Below are positions 1 through 7,461 of a stretch of 64,000 nt of DNA, piece after piece; the stretch's first letter is position 1, and every line of letters starts with the position of its first letter. The DNA is from Hoeflea marina. GTDB taxonomy: Bacteria > Pseudomonadota > Alphaproteobacteria > Rhizobiales > Rhizobiaceae. The stretch spans positions 786,237-850,236 of the forward strand of contig NZ_QGTR01000002.1 of NCBI RefSeq assembly GCF_003182275.1, written 5' to 3'. Position numbers and translations under genes: made by a program. A model generated the notes under the pieces. That model made no database searches. It saw only the letters and a program-made list of their open reading frames with translations, and had not been told where the DNA came from.

Positions 1-1
1 G

Positions 2-592
2 ATCGTCACCTTCCTCGCCCTCGGCACGACCCCGCCGGTTCTGCCGATGGCCCGCACCACGCCCTATATCAGCCTGCTGCTCGACCAGTGGATCAAGTAT
101 TCGGTGACCGCCGATGCCGACTTCGATTCGCTGTCGCTCGATCCGGAAAGCCCCGGCGCCTGGGCGATGCGGATCAGCGAACTGAGCACCCTCCTCGACA
201 CGGCAGTCGATCTCGACCGCTTCGCCGCCAACGGCGGCAAGCTCCTGCTCGCCCACGGCCTGTCGGACGTGCTCGTCAGCACAAGGGCCACGCAGCAATA
301 TTATCTCAGGCTGCAGAGCCGCATGATGCCGGAGACCGTCGACGACTTCGCCCGATACTACGAGGTGCCTGGCTATGGCCACGCGGTCAGTTCCGACTTC
401 AACGCCGCATGGGATTCGCTGACGGCGCTGGAGAAATGGGTCGAGGAGAAGGAGGCCCCCGAAGATCAGGTGGTCACCGACACCGTCGGTGTGCCCGGCC
501 GCACGCGGCCGCTGTGCGACTATCCCGGTTGGCCGCGCTATGCGGGGACCGGCGACGTCGATGACGCAGCATCCTTCGAATGCGTCAACTGA
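2..592 (+). CDS. Tannase/feruloyl esterase family protein, C-terminal part (gene starts before the window)
   Basis: The frame is open to the left edge, so this is the last ~196 residues of a longer protein; the first ATG inside (47) is not the true start. The family (alpha/beta hydrolases cleaving galloyl or feruloyl esters, usually exported) is recognised from the C-terminal block: GGKLLLAHGLSDVLVS carries the catalytic Asp, PGYGHAVSS the catalytic His, followed by the conserved DSLTALEKWVE and GRTRPLCDYPGWPRY stretches and the family's cysteine-containing end. The catalytic Ser lies outside the window. Stop TGA is at 590-592. The substrate cannot be told from this fragment; another ester hydrolase of the same family is possible. 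Confidence 0.85.
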   Translation: MVTFLALGTTPPVLPMARTTPYISLLLDQWIKYSVTADADFDSLSLDPESPGAWAMRISELSTLLDTAVDLDRFAANGGKLLLAHGLSDVLVSTRATQQYYLRLQSRMMPETVDDFARYYEVPGYGHAVSSDFNAAWDSLTALEKWVEEKEAPEDQVVTDTVGVPGRTRPLCDYPGWPRYAGTGDVDDAASFECVN

Positions 593-834
593 CAGGCGGG
601 TCGGTGGCTTCCTTCCGGTCGACGGCGACCTGATCGCCGTCGCCCCTCCGGGGCCTGGGCCGGCGCCGTTGCGGACTATTTCCGGCGCAGCATGGCTTTC
701 TGCATCGGAAGCGGGCGCATTGCCCGCGAATGCGGCGGCCATTGCCCGCAAATTGGGCTAGCTATGCGTTTTTGGAATAGCTGCACTGCAACATGAACTC
801 TGTTCCAATTTCGCAGATGCAGTATGTTGTCCTT

Positions 835-992
835 ATCGAAGTGATGCACCTCCTCCCGCAAAGCTTCGATGATCAGACGGCCTTATCCTCCTCCCGAGGT
901 TGTCTGTAGGAATGGCGGCACTCCTCCTCCCAGCCGCTGTTCGGTTCTTCCGGAAAAAGCCTGCCGCACCTCCTCCCGCGGCGGGCTTTTTC
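835..992 (+). ncRNA. Putative sRNA: four tandem hairpins with loop-exposed anti-Shine-Dalgarno motif CCTCCTCCC
   Basis: Four copies of CCTCCTCCC start at 849, 887, 923 and 969, and each sits in the loop of a stem. Stem 1 pairs 835-841 with 864-870, plus an inner TGC/GCA pair. Stem 2 pairs 875-883 with 897-905, with two G-U pairs. Stem 3 pairs 914-919 with 933-938. Stem 4 pairs 956-967 with 978-989 and runs into a T-rich tail, so it doubles as the intrinsic terminator. Loop-exposed CCUCCUCCC is the signature of alphaproteobacterial anti-SD sRNAs (cuckoo RNAs in rhizobia, CcsR in Rhodobacter). Only the last hairpin has a T tract, so I infer one ~160-nt transcript rather than four. The 5' end and strand are inferred from the terminator; no promoter is clear. 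Confidence 0.8.
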
Positions 993-1541
993 TTTGGAAC
1001 CGGGAGCGGGGCCATCAGGCCGGCCGCGGCGCCGCTCCGTCGCATCGCCCCTCCATCCCGCGCGATGTCTTCCTCCCCGCCACAGCAGCAATGCATGCCC
1101 AAACCGCGCAGCGTCTCGGGATCACGGATGCATGCTGGAAAGAAGAAAGCCCGGTGGGTGGATCTGATTTCACGCACCGTGCCGCAAGGCGCCGCGGCAC
1201 GGCCTCCAGACCCGTTTGGCCGTTCCTCGACCTTCCCCGCTGTGATCGGTGGTCGGGCGGCATGCCGAACTGTGGTGATTGCGTGTCCGGCAATCCCCAG
1301 ATCGGACGAGTTGATCCTGGCGTTCATTGCGGGGATTAGGAGCATCGGTGAAATCCCGCCGTCTGCCTTGCGAAGACAAGAGCAGACGTCCCAGACGGAT
1401 CGGAATGCAACGGTATGTGGTTTGGACGAGAAGCGCGTCACCATCCTGGCTTGACCAGAACATGGCTTGCACCGGCCGTGGTTGTAGCGGCCATCAGCAC
1501 TGCGATGTCCGAATGCTGACGACCGGCACGAGGAGCCCGAT
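993..1541. other. Intergenic stretch without a recognisable gene
   Basis: About 550 bases between the sRNA terminator and the pyruvyl-transferase gene. Open frames on both strands here give arginine- and proline-rich translations without any family motif, so I treat them as chance frames. The preceding spacer 593-834, after the tannase stop, also holds nothing I can name apart from whatever promotes the sRNA. Confidence 0.5.
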
Positions 1542-2630
1542 GTGACGCTCAGGGCTGTCTTTCTCAATGACACCTCCGGCAATCACCATTTTGGATGCGC
1601 GCGGGTGATGCGCACCATCGAGGCAGCCCTCCAGGCGCGCGGGATCGAGGTGACGGCAAAGAGCCTGGTGCGCCAGGACTGGGAGCGTGACACAGCCTTT
1701 CTCAGGGCACTGGGTGCTGCCGACATCATCGTCATCAACGGGGAGGGCACCCTCCACCACGGATCACGCCATGCCGAGAAACTGCTCCGGGTCGTCCGTC
1801 ATCCGAACCGGAAAAGCATACCGGTCGTCGTCCTGAATGCGCTTTTCCAGGACAACCCGCCGGAGTGGGATCATCTTCTCGCCGGGATGTCGCTGATTTC
1901 GGTGCGCGACTCCAGGAGCTTCGCGGAGCTGAAAGGCCGCTATCCCGGTGAGCTTCACCAGACGCTGGATTTCTCCCTTTACGAACCTTTCGTGGCCGGC
2001 AGCAGTGTGGAGCGGACATCACTGATTGTCGGAGACTCGGTTTTCACGGATGTCACCGAGGAACTGGCGACGCTGTCCGACAAGTCGGCCGCGGACATAT
2101 TTCTGCCAATTGTCAGGACCATCAAGAGTTCCAGGCCGCAGCTGTCCCCCGCCAGGCGAAGGATCAGGGAGGCAGTCATCTTCATGCACCGGATTGTGTT
2201 CGGGTTGCGCCACCCGAAGGCCCGGTTTTGTCAAGATGAGTTCGACTATTTGACTGAGCTTTCGAAAGGAGAGCTCCATGTCACCGGCCGCTTTCATTCG
2301 GTCTGTTTCTCCTTGCTGACCTTGACGCCGTTTCTGGCCCTGAGTTCGAATTCCTGGAAGGTCGAGGCCCTGATCGAGGATCTTGGATTGTCGTCCGACC
2401 GCCTGATGGCGCTGAAGGATATCCGCCAGGCGATCGATGGCTCGGGCATGCATGGGTTTTCCGATGCGGAGCTGCTGGCAATCGAGAATGGCCTTGAAGG
2501 GAACAGAAGAGCGATCAGTCGCGTTTTTGATCGCGTCGCGGAACTCGCGGCCGGAGATGAAGCCCGGAAGATTTCATCATTGGACAGTCAATCGGGCCGA
2601 ATGGCCGCCCGGAAACTGGCGCCGTCCTGA
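1542..2630 (+). CDS. Polysaccharide pyruvyl transferase family protein
   Basis: 362 residues. The family transfers pyruvate from phosphoenolpyruvate to a sugar of a surface polysaccharide, or acts as a related glycan enzyme. Visible family blocks are the N-terminal DTSGNHHFGCARVM (nucleotide-fold start, residues 10-23), INGEGTLHH (65-73), SVRDSRSFAEL, and the C-terminal GRFHSVCFSLL followed by SSNSWKVEALIEDLGL, typical of the WcaK/CsaB-like fold. No membrane segment or signal is seen, which fits a cytoplasmic enzyme. It opens a run of glycan genes on the same strand; the GT25 gene begins 28 bases after its stop. Acceptor sugar unknown. Confidence 0.75.
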   Translation: MTLRAVFLNDTSGNHHFGCARVMRTIEAALQARGIEVTAKSLVRQDWERDTAFLRALGAADIIVINGEGTLHHGSRHAEKLLRVVRHPNRKSIPVVVLNALFQDNPPEWDHLLAGMSLISVRDSRSFAELKGRYPGELHQTLDFSLYEPFVAGSSVERTSLIVGDSVFTDVTEELATLSDKSAADIFLPIVRTIKSSRPQLSPARRRIREAVIFMHRIVFGLRHPKARFCQDEFDYLTELSKGELHVTGRFHSVCFSLLTLTPFLALSSNSWKVEALIEDLGLSSDRLMALKDIRQAIDGSGMHGFSDAELLAIENGLEGNRRAISRVFDRVAELAAGDEARKISSLDSQSGRMAARKLAPS

Positions 2631-2658
2631 TTTTTCAAAGCATCAGAAGGCATATCGC

Positions 2659-3384
2659 ATGGATTTCTACATCATTCATCTAGAGCGGGCGCGGCAGCGC
2701 CGAGCCAATGTCGACAGGCTCGCGAGGACCCTGCCAGGCCGGGTGAAGGTGATTGAAGCCGTCGATGCCTCGCAACTGACCGACGACGAGGCCGGAAGGC
2801 ATCACTGCAACGCCCGTCATCTGCCCCGCTACCCTTTCCGCATGCGACGCACGGAGGTTGCCTGTTTCCTCAGCCACAGGCTCGCGTGGAGCCAAATAGC
2901 CCGGGCGGACGGTTCCTTTGCCATGGTGCTTGAGGACGACTGCGCGATTGATCCGGCGGTGTTCGAGCGGGCCCTCGCTCTGGCCACATCGGTTGCCTCG
3001 GAAGACGACTTCATCCGCTTTCCAACCTCCCTGCGCGAAACACCGCTCCATGTCCTCAAACGCGACGGGGAGTTCTCGGTGTTCCAGCCCAGGCATTGCG
3101 GTCTGGGAATGCGGGCCCAGCTTGTCGGCAGATCCGCGGCGCGGCTGCTGCTGGATGCAACGGAAACCTTCGATCGTCCCGTCGACACCACGCTTCAGAT
3201 GACCTGGGCCTGCTTGCGCGGGATCTCCACGGCCTGGCCATCGGGTGTCAGCGATATTTCGAACGAGCTGGGCGGCTCGACGATCGGCTTCGACAAGACG
3301 CTGGCGGAGCAGGTCCATCATGAACTGGCCCGTCCACCCTACAGGCTCGCGATCAATCTGCTTGGCAGCTGGCACGCCCGATGA
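2659..3384 (+). CDS. Glycosyltransferase family 25 (LPS/LOS biosynthesis type)
   Basis: 241 residues. The start at 2659 is chosen because it has an AGAAGG ribosome site 8 bases upstream and begins MDFYIIHLERARQRR, the classic GT25 N-terminus (short strand, then a basic region). ACFLSHRLAW (68-77) and AMVLEDDCAIDP (88-99) are the GT25 core motifs; the LEDD acidic cluster is expected to bind the metal-nucleotide sugar. GT25 enzymes usually add galactose or a related sugar to lipooligosaccharide or capsule on the cytoplasmic side of the membrane. The stop overlaps the next gene's start (ATGA at 3381-3384), so the two are probably translationally coupled. Confidence 0.8.
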   Translation: MDFYIIHLERARQRRANVDRLARTLPGRVKVIEAVDASQLTDDEAGRHHCNARHLPRYPFRMRRTEVACFLSHRLAWSQIARADGSFAMVLEDDCAIDPAVFERALALATSVASEDDFIRFPTSLRETPLHVLKRDGEFSVFQPRHCGLGMRAQLVGRSAARLLLDATETFDRPVDTTLQMTWACLRGISTAWPSGVSDISNELGGSTIGFDKTLAEQVHHELARPPYRLAINLLGSWHAR

Positions 3385-3995
3385 AGACGGTGGCGATCGT
3401 CGGCAACGGGCCTTTGGAGGAGGCCGACAAGCGCTTTGTCGGCGCGGCGGACATCGTGACCCGCTTCAACCTGGTGCCCCGGGAGCATCTCGCCCTGTCG
3501 GACCGGACCGACGAGCATTTCCTGTCGTGCTCATCCAAGCAGGTGGGCGACTATCTGGCAGCGGGCAGCTACGAATCCGATCCCTGCTTCCGCAACGCCG
3601 GGCGGATCGTCCTGCCCTACCATCCCGGCATCATCGCTGCCTGCATGCCGCAGCCTTCGTGGCTTTCCCGCCTCAAGGGCCGGCGCGCCGACTGGACATC
3701 CGTCTGCGAGCGCGCCGCCGCCCGTTTCGGCAAGCAACTGGTCATTCTCACTGAGGAGGACTATCGGTCTGCATGCCGGGCCCTCGGCATCGGCGGCGAG
3801 GGCCGCGATTTCTACCCGAGCAGCGGCTATCTTGCAGTCATGCGGGCGCTGAAGATCTATCAGCCGTCGATGCACCGGATTCACCTGTTGGGTTTCGGCT
3901 TCCAGGGATGGAAGCGGCACCCCTGGCCGGCGGAGGAGGCAGCCATTCGCGCCCTGCATGCGCAGGACAGGCTGTCGCTGCATGCCGTTGCCTGA
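3381..3995 (+). CDS. Glycosyltransferase family 29 (sialyltransferase-like) protein
   Basis: 204 residues, overlapping the GT25 gene by 4 bases. Motifs resemble GT29: VAIVGNGP (4-11), DIVTRFN (24-30, the L-sialylmotif region), PSSGYLAVMRAL around 145-156 (S-motif-like) and a final GFGFQGWKRHPWPAEE with His and Glu in the spacing of the VS motif. GT29 was defined on eukaryotic sialyltransferases; bacterial members exist but mostly lack a known donor. No CMP-sialic acid synthesis genes are present in the window, so a donor other than sialic acid is possible. No membrane anchor is seen. Probably acts with the GT25 enzyme on the same glycan. Confidence 0.7.
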   Translation: MKTVAIVGNGPLEEADKRFVGAADIVTRFNLVPREHLALSDRTDEHFLSCSSKQVGDYLAAGSYESDPCFRNAGRIVLPYHPGIIAACMPQPSWLSRLKGRRADWTSVCERAAARFGKQLVILTEEDYRSACRALGIGGEGRDFYPSSGYLAVMRALKIYQPSMHRIHLLGFGFQGWKRHPWPAEEAAIRALHAQDRLSLHAVA

Positions 3996-4229
3996 GATAC
4001 AGCCATAGGGCGACCGATCGCAGCGGTCCGGGCCGCGAGGTGCAGAGACAGGCTCGGACAAGCTCGGCGACTCATGCTCACACTCGGAATGATGGTCGGG
4101 CATCGGTGATTCTCCGGCCTGCAGGGGTTCTTGCTCCTGATTGCGCAATTCGTCAGACGAGTGACCGTGCGTGCCTCATACCGAGATTTCTTGCCGGCGC
4201 ACCGCTCGGCCTTCGTCACAGGCTGCCCC

Positions 4230-5909
4230 ATGACCAGACTGCTCTTCGTCATTCCGCCCTATTTCAATGCCGCCGATTACATCGACAAGGTTCGCAATGC
4301 GGTGCTGCCCGCCTTCACCATTCCCTATGGCATCCTGTCGATGGAGACCTATCTCAAGGCCAATTGCGAGACCGCGGTGGAGATGCGGCTGGTCGATCTC
4401 AACGTGACGCTGAAGGCACTGGTCGAGGAGGGGCGAGCCGAGCACCACGAGGCGATCTTTGCCGCCGAACTCGCTTCCATCCTCGAAGATTTCAAGCCGG
4501 ATATCGTCGGCGTTTCTGCCTTGTTCAATTCCTCCTTCCGCTACATCCAGTCGCTGGTCGCCACCGTGAAGGCGCATGACGACTCGATCCTGACCATTGC
4601 CGGCGGTGGTCTGCCGTCCGCCGCCCACGCGATGATGCTGGAGCGCTGCCCCGGTCTTGACGCCATCTGCAAGGGGGAGGGTGAGCGACCGCTGCAGGTC
4701 CTGCTCGATGCCGAGGATCGCGACCTCGTGCTTGCCGACCACAAGTCCTGGGTGACGCGCGAGGGCGTGGCGCGCGGCAAGGTGCCCGCGCATGATTTCA
4801 TCGACAATCTGGACGACATCCCGCAGCTCAATTACGGGATCGTCGATCTCAGTCACTACAACAACCGCTCCATCGACAAGCGCTACGCCACCGAGCCGCG
4901 CCGCGAGATGGCCATCCACACCTCGCGCGGCTGTCCGTTCCTCTGCGTCTTCTGCTCCAACCCGTCGCTGCACGGCCGCACCGTGCGCTTCATGTCGATC
5001 GACCGCGTGGTCGAGGACGTGCGCCGCATGCGCGATGAGTTCGGCATGACGGTGCTGATGGTCGAGGACGATCATTTCTTCCAGGACAAGGAACGTGCCA
5101 AGCGGCTGCTGGCCGCCCTTGCCGATCTCGGCGTGCGGCTCGAATTCCCCAACGGAGTCGCCGTCTACGCCATCGATGAGGAAGTGGCCGAGCTGTTTGC
5201 GAAGGCCGGTGTGTCGGCCGTGGCGCTGGCGGTGGAATCGGGCTCCGACCATGTGCTCAACAATATCATCAAGAAGCCCTTGAAGAAGAAGCTGATCAAG
5301 CCGGCGGTCGAGGCGCTGCGCAAGTTCGGCGTCCGCAGCCATGTCTTCATCGTCGCGGGCCTTCCCGGCGAGGAGGACGAGCATCGCCAGGAAACGCTGG
5401 AGATGCTGCTCGACAACGGCTTCGACTGGACCCATGTCTATCTGGCGATTCCCATCTATGGCAGTCGCCTCTACGACATCTGCGTCGAGAACGGCTATCT
5501 CGAATCGGCCGACAACGACGATTTCGTCGCCACCAAGACGGTGTTGAAGATTCCTGGCCAGGACCCGAAGAAGCTCGAGGCCTATGCCTATGAGACCCAG
5601 TTGCGCGTCAATTTCATCGAGAACTACAACATGCGCACCGGCCGCTACGACGTGGCCATCCCCTACATGAAGAATGTCTGCGACAAGTATCCCGACCATG
5701 CGCTCGGACATTACTATCTTGCCCGCTGCTACGCCGCCAGCGGCGAGCAGGAACTCGCGGTCTCCCATGCGGCCACGGCGCTGGAAATCTTCGAGCGCGA
5801 CCCATGGTGGCGGGAACTCGCCGGCCGTCACGGGGTGGATTATGCCGACTGCCTGCCGTTGGCTGGCGGAATGCCCGCATCCCCGCTCGCTCTCGCGGTC
5901 GGCGCCTGA
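4230..5909 (+). CDS. B12-binding-domain radical SAM protein with C-terminal tetratricopeptide-like region
   Basis: 559 residues. The start at 4230 is used because MTRLLFVIPPYF is the usual beginning of the cobalamin-binding Rossmann domain (1-170, with AGGGLP at 124-129 and CKGEGERPLQ at 147-156). The radical-SAM core follows with TSRGCPFLCVFC, the CxxxCxxC cluster at Cys235/239/242, and MVEDDHFF downstream. Residues ~490-540 look like one or two TPR repeats (HALGHYYLARCYAASGEQELA). The class performs methylations or C-C rearrangements on glycans, lipids or cofactors. A 234-base gap separates it from the GT29 gene. No subfamily can be assigned; a modification of the glycan made by its neighbours is an inference from position only. 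Confidence 0.75.
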   Translation: MTRLLFVIPPYFNAADYIDKVRNAVLPAFTIPYGILSMETYLKANCETAVEMRLVDLNVTLKALVEEGRAEHHEAIFAAELASILEDFKPDIVGVSALFNSSFRYIQSLVATVKAHDDSILTIAGGGLPSAAHAMMLERCPGLDAICKGEGERPLQVLLDAEDRDLVLADHKSWVTREGVARGKVPAHDFIDNLDDIPQLNYGIVDLSHYNNRSIDKRYATEPRREMAIHTSRGCPFLCVFCSNPSLHGRTVRFMSIDRVVEDVRRMRDEFGMTVLMVEDDHFFQDKERAKRLLAALADLGVRLEFPNGVAVYAIDEEVAELFAKAGVSAVALAVESGSDHVLNNIIKKPLKKKLIKPAVEALRKFGVRSHVFIVAGLPGEEDEHRQETLEMLLDNGFDWTHVYLAIPIYGSRLYDICVENGYLESADNDDFVATKTVLKIPGQDPKKLEAYAYETQLRVNFIENYNMRTGRYDVAIPYMKNVCDKYPDHALGHYYLARCYAASGEQELAVSHAATALEIFERDPWWRELAGRHGVDYADCLPLAGGMPASPLALAVGA

Positions 5910-6048
5910 GGCACGTCGTCGACGACGGATCCCGACGGCGAACTCTGCCGGCGTTTTCGACGCGGGACAGCGGAAGCTCATATTGTGGACGCTCGGGGAT
6001 AGGGCGATTGCCTGCTTGCAGTGCACGCATGTCGTGCTACCGCAGGTC

Positions 6049-6987
6049 ATGCGTATTCTCATCGTCAATGAACGAATGTCGAAGCGGACAGGCACGGAGA
6101 TCGCCACCCGCGATCTCGCGCAGGGACTGAGCCATCGCAGGCACGAGGTCGTCGTTCTGGCCGAGGAGACAGGGCCCTTGGCAGAAGAGGTGCGGGCCGC
6201 CGGCGTCCCGGTCACCGACACCATTGCCGGCATCGGGATGTTTCCCGATGTGATTCACTTCAACGATCTCGGTATGGCGGTCGAGGTGTCGTCCGCGTTT
6301 CCCGCGGCCGCAGCCTGTCTGCAGTGGCACCGGACGGTACCGGCAACATTCTCCATCGCCGGCACCAACATCAGCGTGCTCTGCGGTGTTTCCCCGCGCA
6401 TCAACGAGAAGATGGCCTGGTTCGGGGGTGTCGACACCGATGGCCTGCTCAACAACACCGTGGACCTGACCGGCTTTCGCGCCCGCGCCACGCCGCTTCC
6501 GCCGGTGCCGGGCAGATGGCTTCTCGTTGGCCAGCAGAAGCGTGGATACGGGTTGATGCTGAAATTGAAGTGGCTGGCGATGAGGCATGGCGCAACGCTG
6601 GATCTGGTGGGGCCGCGCTTTTTCCGCCGCGTCTCCAATCTGCCCGAGCACACCCGCAGTTACGATCTGGTCTTTGCATCCGGGCGCTGCGCCCTCGAGG
6701 CTGCCTGTTCGGGCGCAGGCGTGATCGTCACCGACTATCATGGAGTGGCCGACTTCCTGGGTTCAGGCAGGGTGAAGCGCTACTATCAGGGGAATTTTTC
6801 CTATCGGCTGTTCGGCTCGCCGGTGACTGCGAGATCCCTCGCAGCGGCGATCGCCGAGTATGATCCGGAACAGGCCGCGCTTGCGTCGGCCTGGCTACGC
6901 ACCCATGCCGATCTTGAGGTCGGGCTCGACAGGACGCTCGCCCTCTACAGGCTGGCCATCGCCAGGCGCGCGGGCCGGTTGGCCTGA
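6049..6987 (+). CDS. Glycosyltransferase, GT4-like
   Basis: 312 residues from ATG 6049. The N-terminus MRILIVNERMS followed by KRTGTEIATRDLAQGLSHRR and HEVVVLAE is typical of GT-B family 4 enzymes (nucleotide-sugar dependent, cytoplasmic). The C-terminal donor half carries FASGRCALEAACSGAGVIV and TDYHGVADFL, comparable to the ExxxxxE-type donor motif. The middle is short and the protein is some 60 residues below the usual GT4 length, so a divergent or minimal enzyme is likely. It closes the glycan cluster and converges on a minus-strand gene across a strong stem-loop. Confidence 0.65.
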   Translation: MRILIVNERMSKRTGTEIATRDLAQGLSHRRHEVVVLAEETGPLAEEVRAAGVPVTDTIAGIGMFPDVIHFNDLGMAVEVSSAFPAAAACLQWHRTVPATFSIAGTNISVLCGVSPRINEKMAWFGGVDTDGLLNNTVDLTGFRARATPLPPVPGRWLLVGQQKRGYGLMLKLKWLAMRHGATLDLVGPRFFRRVSNLPEHTRSYDLVFASGRCALEAACSGAGVIVTDYHGVADFLGSGRVKRYYQGNFSYRLFGSPVTARSLAAAIAEYDPEQAALASAWLRTHADLEVGLDRTLALYRLAIARRAGRLA

Positions 6988-7035
6988 AGTCCGCGTGCGG
7001 GTGCCCGGAGAAACCCTTCCGGCCTTGAGCAGGCT

Positions 7036-7064
7036 CCGGCCGGTGGCGCGATGCCGCCGGCCGG
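7036..7064. terminator. GC-rich stem-loop between convergent genes
   Basis: Arms 7036-7047 and 7053-7064 pair over 12 positions (one G-U) with a 5-base loop. It sits between the ends of the GT4-like gene (plus) and the small DUF2188-like gene (minus), so it may end transcription from both sides. It lacks a T tract, which weakens the intrinsic-terminator call. Confidence 0.4.
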
Positions 7065-7081
7065 GCGCTCACGTCGCCGGT

Positions 7082-7333
7082 CTATTTGCTCCGGTCCGGG
7101 CCACCGGTGTGGCCGCTGCGGGTGGCGGAGACCGGATCGCTGGCGGGGAAGCTGTCTTCCAGCCCTTCCTCAAGCTCGTCGTCGGCCTCCTGGTCGAAGG
7201 ATTTCGACGGCTGGTCGCCCTTTGCGGCTTCGATGGCGAGTTCGCGGGTGGCGTAGACCGGCGAATGGCGGCCGTCGACCACGTAGGCCCAGCCGCCGTC
7301 CTTCTGTTCCAGTGTGTACTCTTCGCTTTTCAT
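7082..7333 (-). CDS. Small DUF2188-like protein, predicted general-stress protein
   Basis: 83 residues. The N-terminal half (EYTLEQKDGGWAYVVDG, then ATRELAIEAAKG) resembles DUF2188, a small beta-alpha fold found in short stress-associated proteins. The tail LEEGLEDSFPASDPVS is a recurrent C-terminal motif of small alphaproteobacterial proteins. An AGGAG ribosome site lies 6 bases before the ATG. An exact EcfG-type promoter (7382 to 7358, minus strand) would give a leader of about 18 bases, so expression under the general stress response is likely. Function is unknown; it is soluble with no signal peptide. Confidence 0.75.
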   Translation of the reverse strand: MKSEEYTLEQKDGGWAYVVDGRHSPVYATRELAIEAAKGDQPSKSFDQEADDELEEGLEDSFPASDPVSATRSGHTGGPDRSK

Positions 7334-7357
7334 GTCGAACTCCTTTTCCTGCTTCCC

Positions 7358-7382
7358 AACGCCGCCGGTCGTTCATCGTTCC
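7358..7382 (-). promoter_or_regulatory. EcfG-type (general stress sigma factor) promoter
   Basis: On the minus strand GGAAC (7382-7378), a 16-base spacer and CGTT (7361-7358) match the alphaproteobacterial EcfG/RpoE2 consensus exactly. The start codon of the DUF2188-like gene is 25 bases further on. Confidence 0.75.
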
Positions 7383-7461
7383 CTGCAGGGCGCGATCGCG
7401 ATGCTGGTGTTCTCGGCCATTGGCGTGGCTTCCTAACGCGCTTCGAAGCTCTCAGCCGGAC

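Noticed and set aside
593-834. Promoter of the four-hairpin RNA
   Set aside because: TTGGAA near 772 and TATGTT near 823 were considered, but spacing is wrong for housekeeping promoters and no EcfG match is present. No call was made.
869-1454. Proline-rich open frames over the CCTCCTCCC repeats
   Set aside because: The repeated Pro codons come from the CCTCCTCCC motifs. The stems and T-tract terminator explain the region better as RNA.
4176-6233. A 685-codon minus-strand frame across the radical SAM gene
   Set aside because: The plus strand encodes a full radical SAM protein with its Cys cluster. The antisense product is low-complexity His/Asp/Gly-rich.
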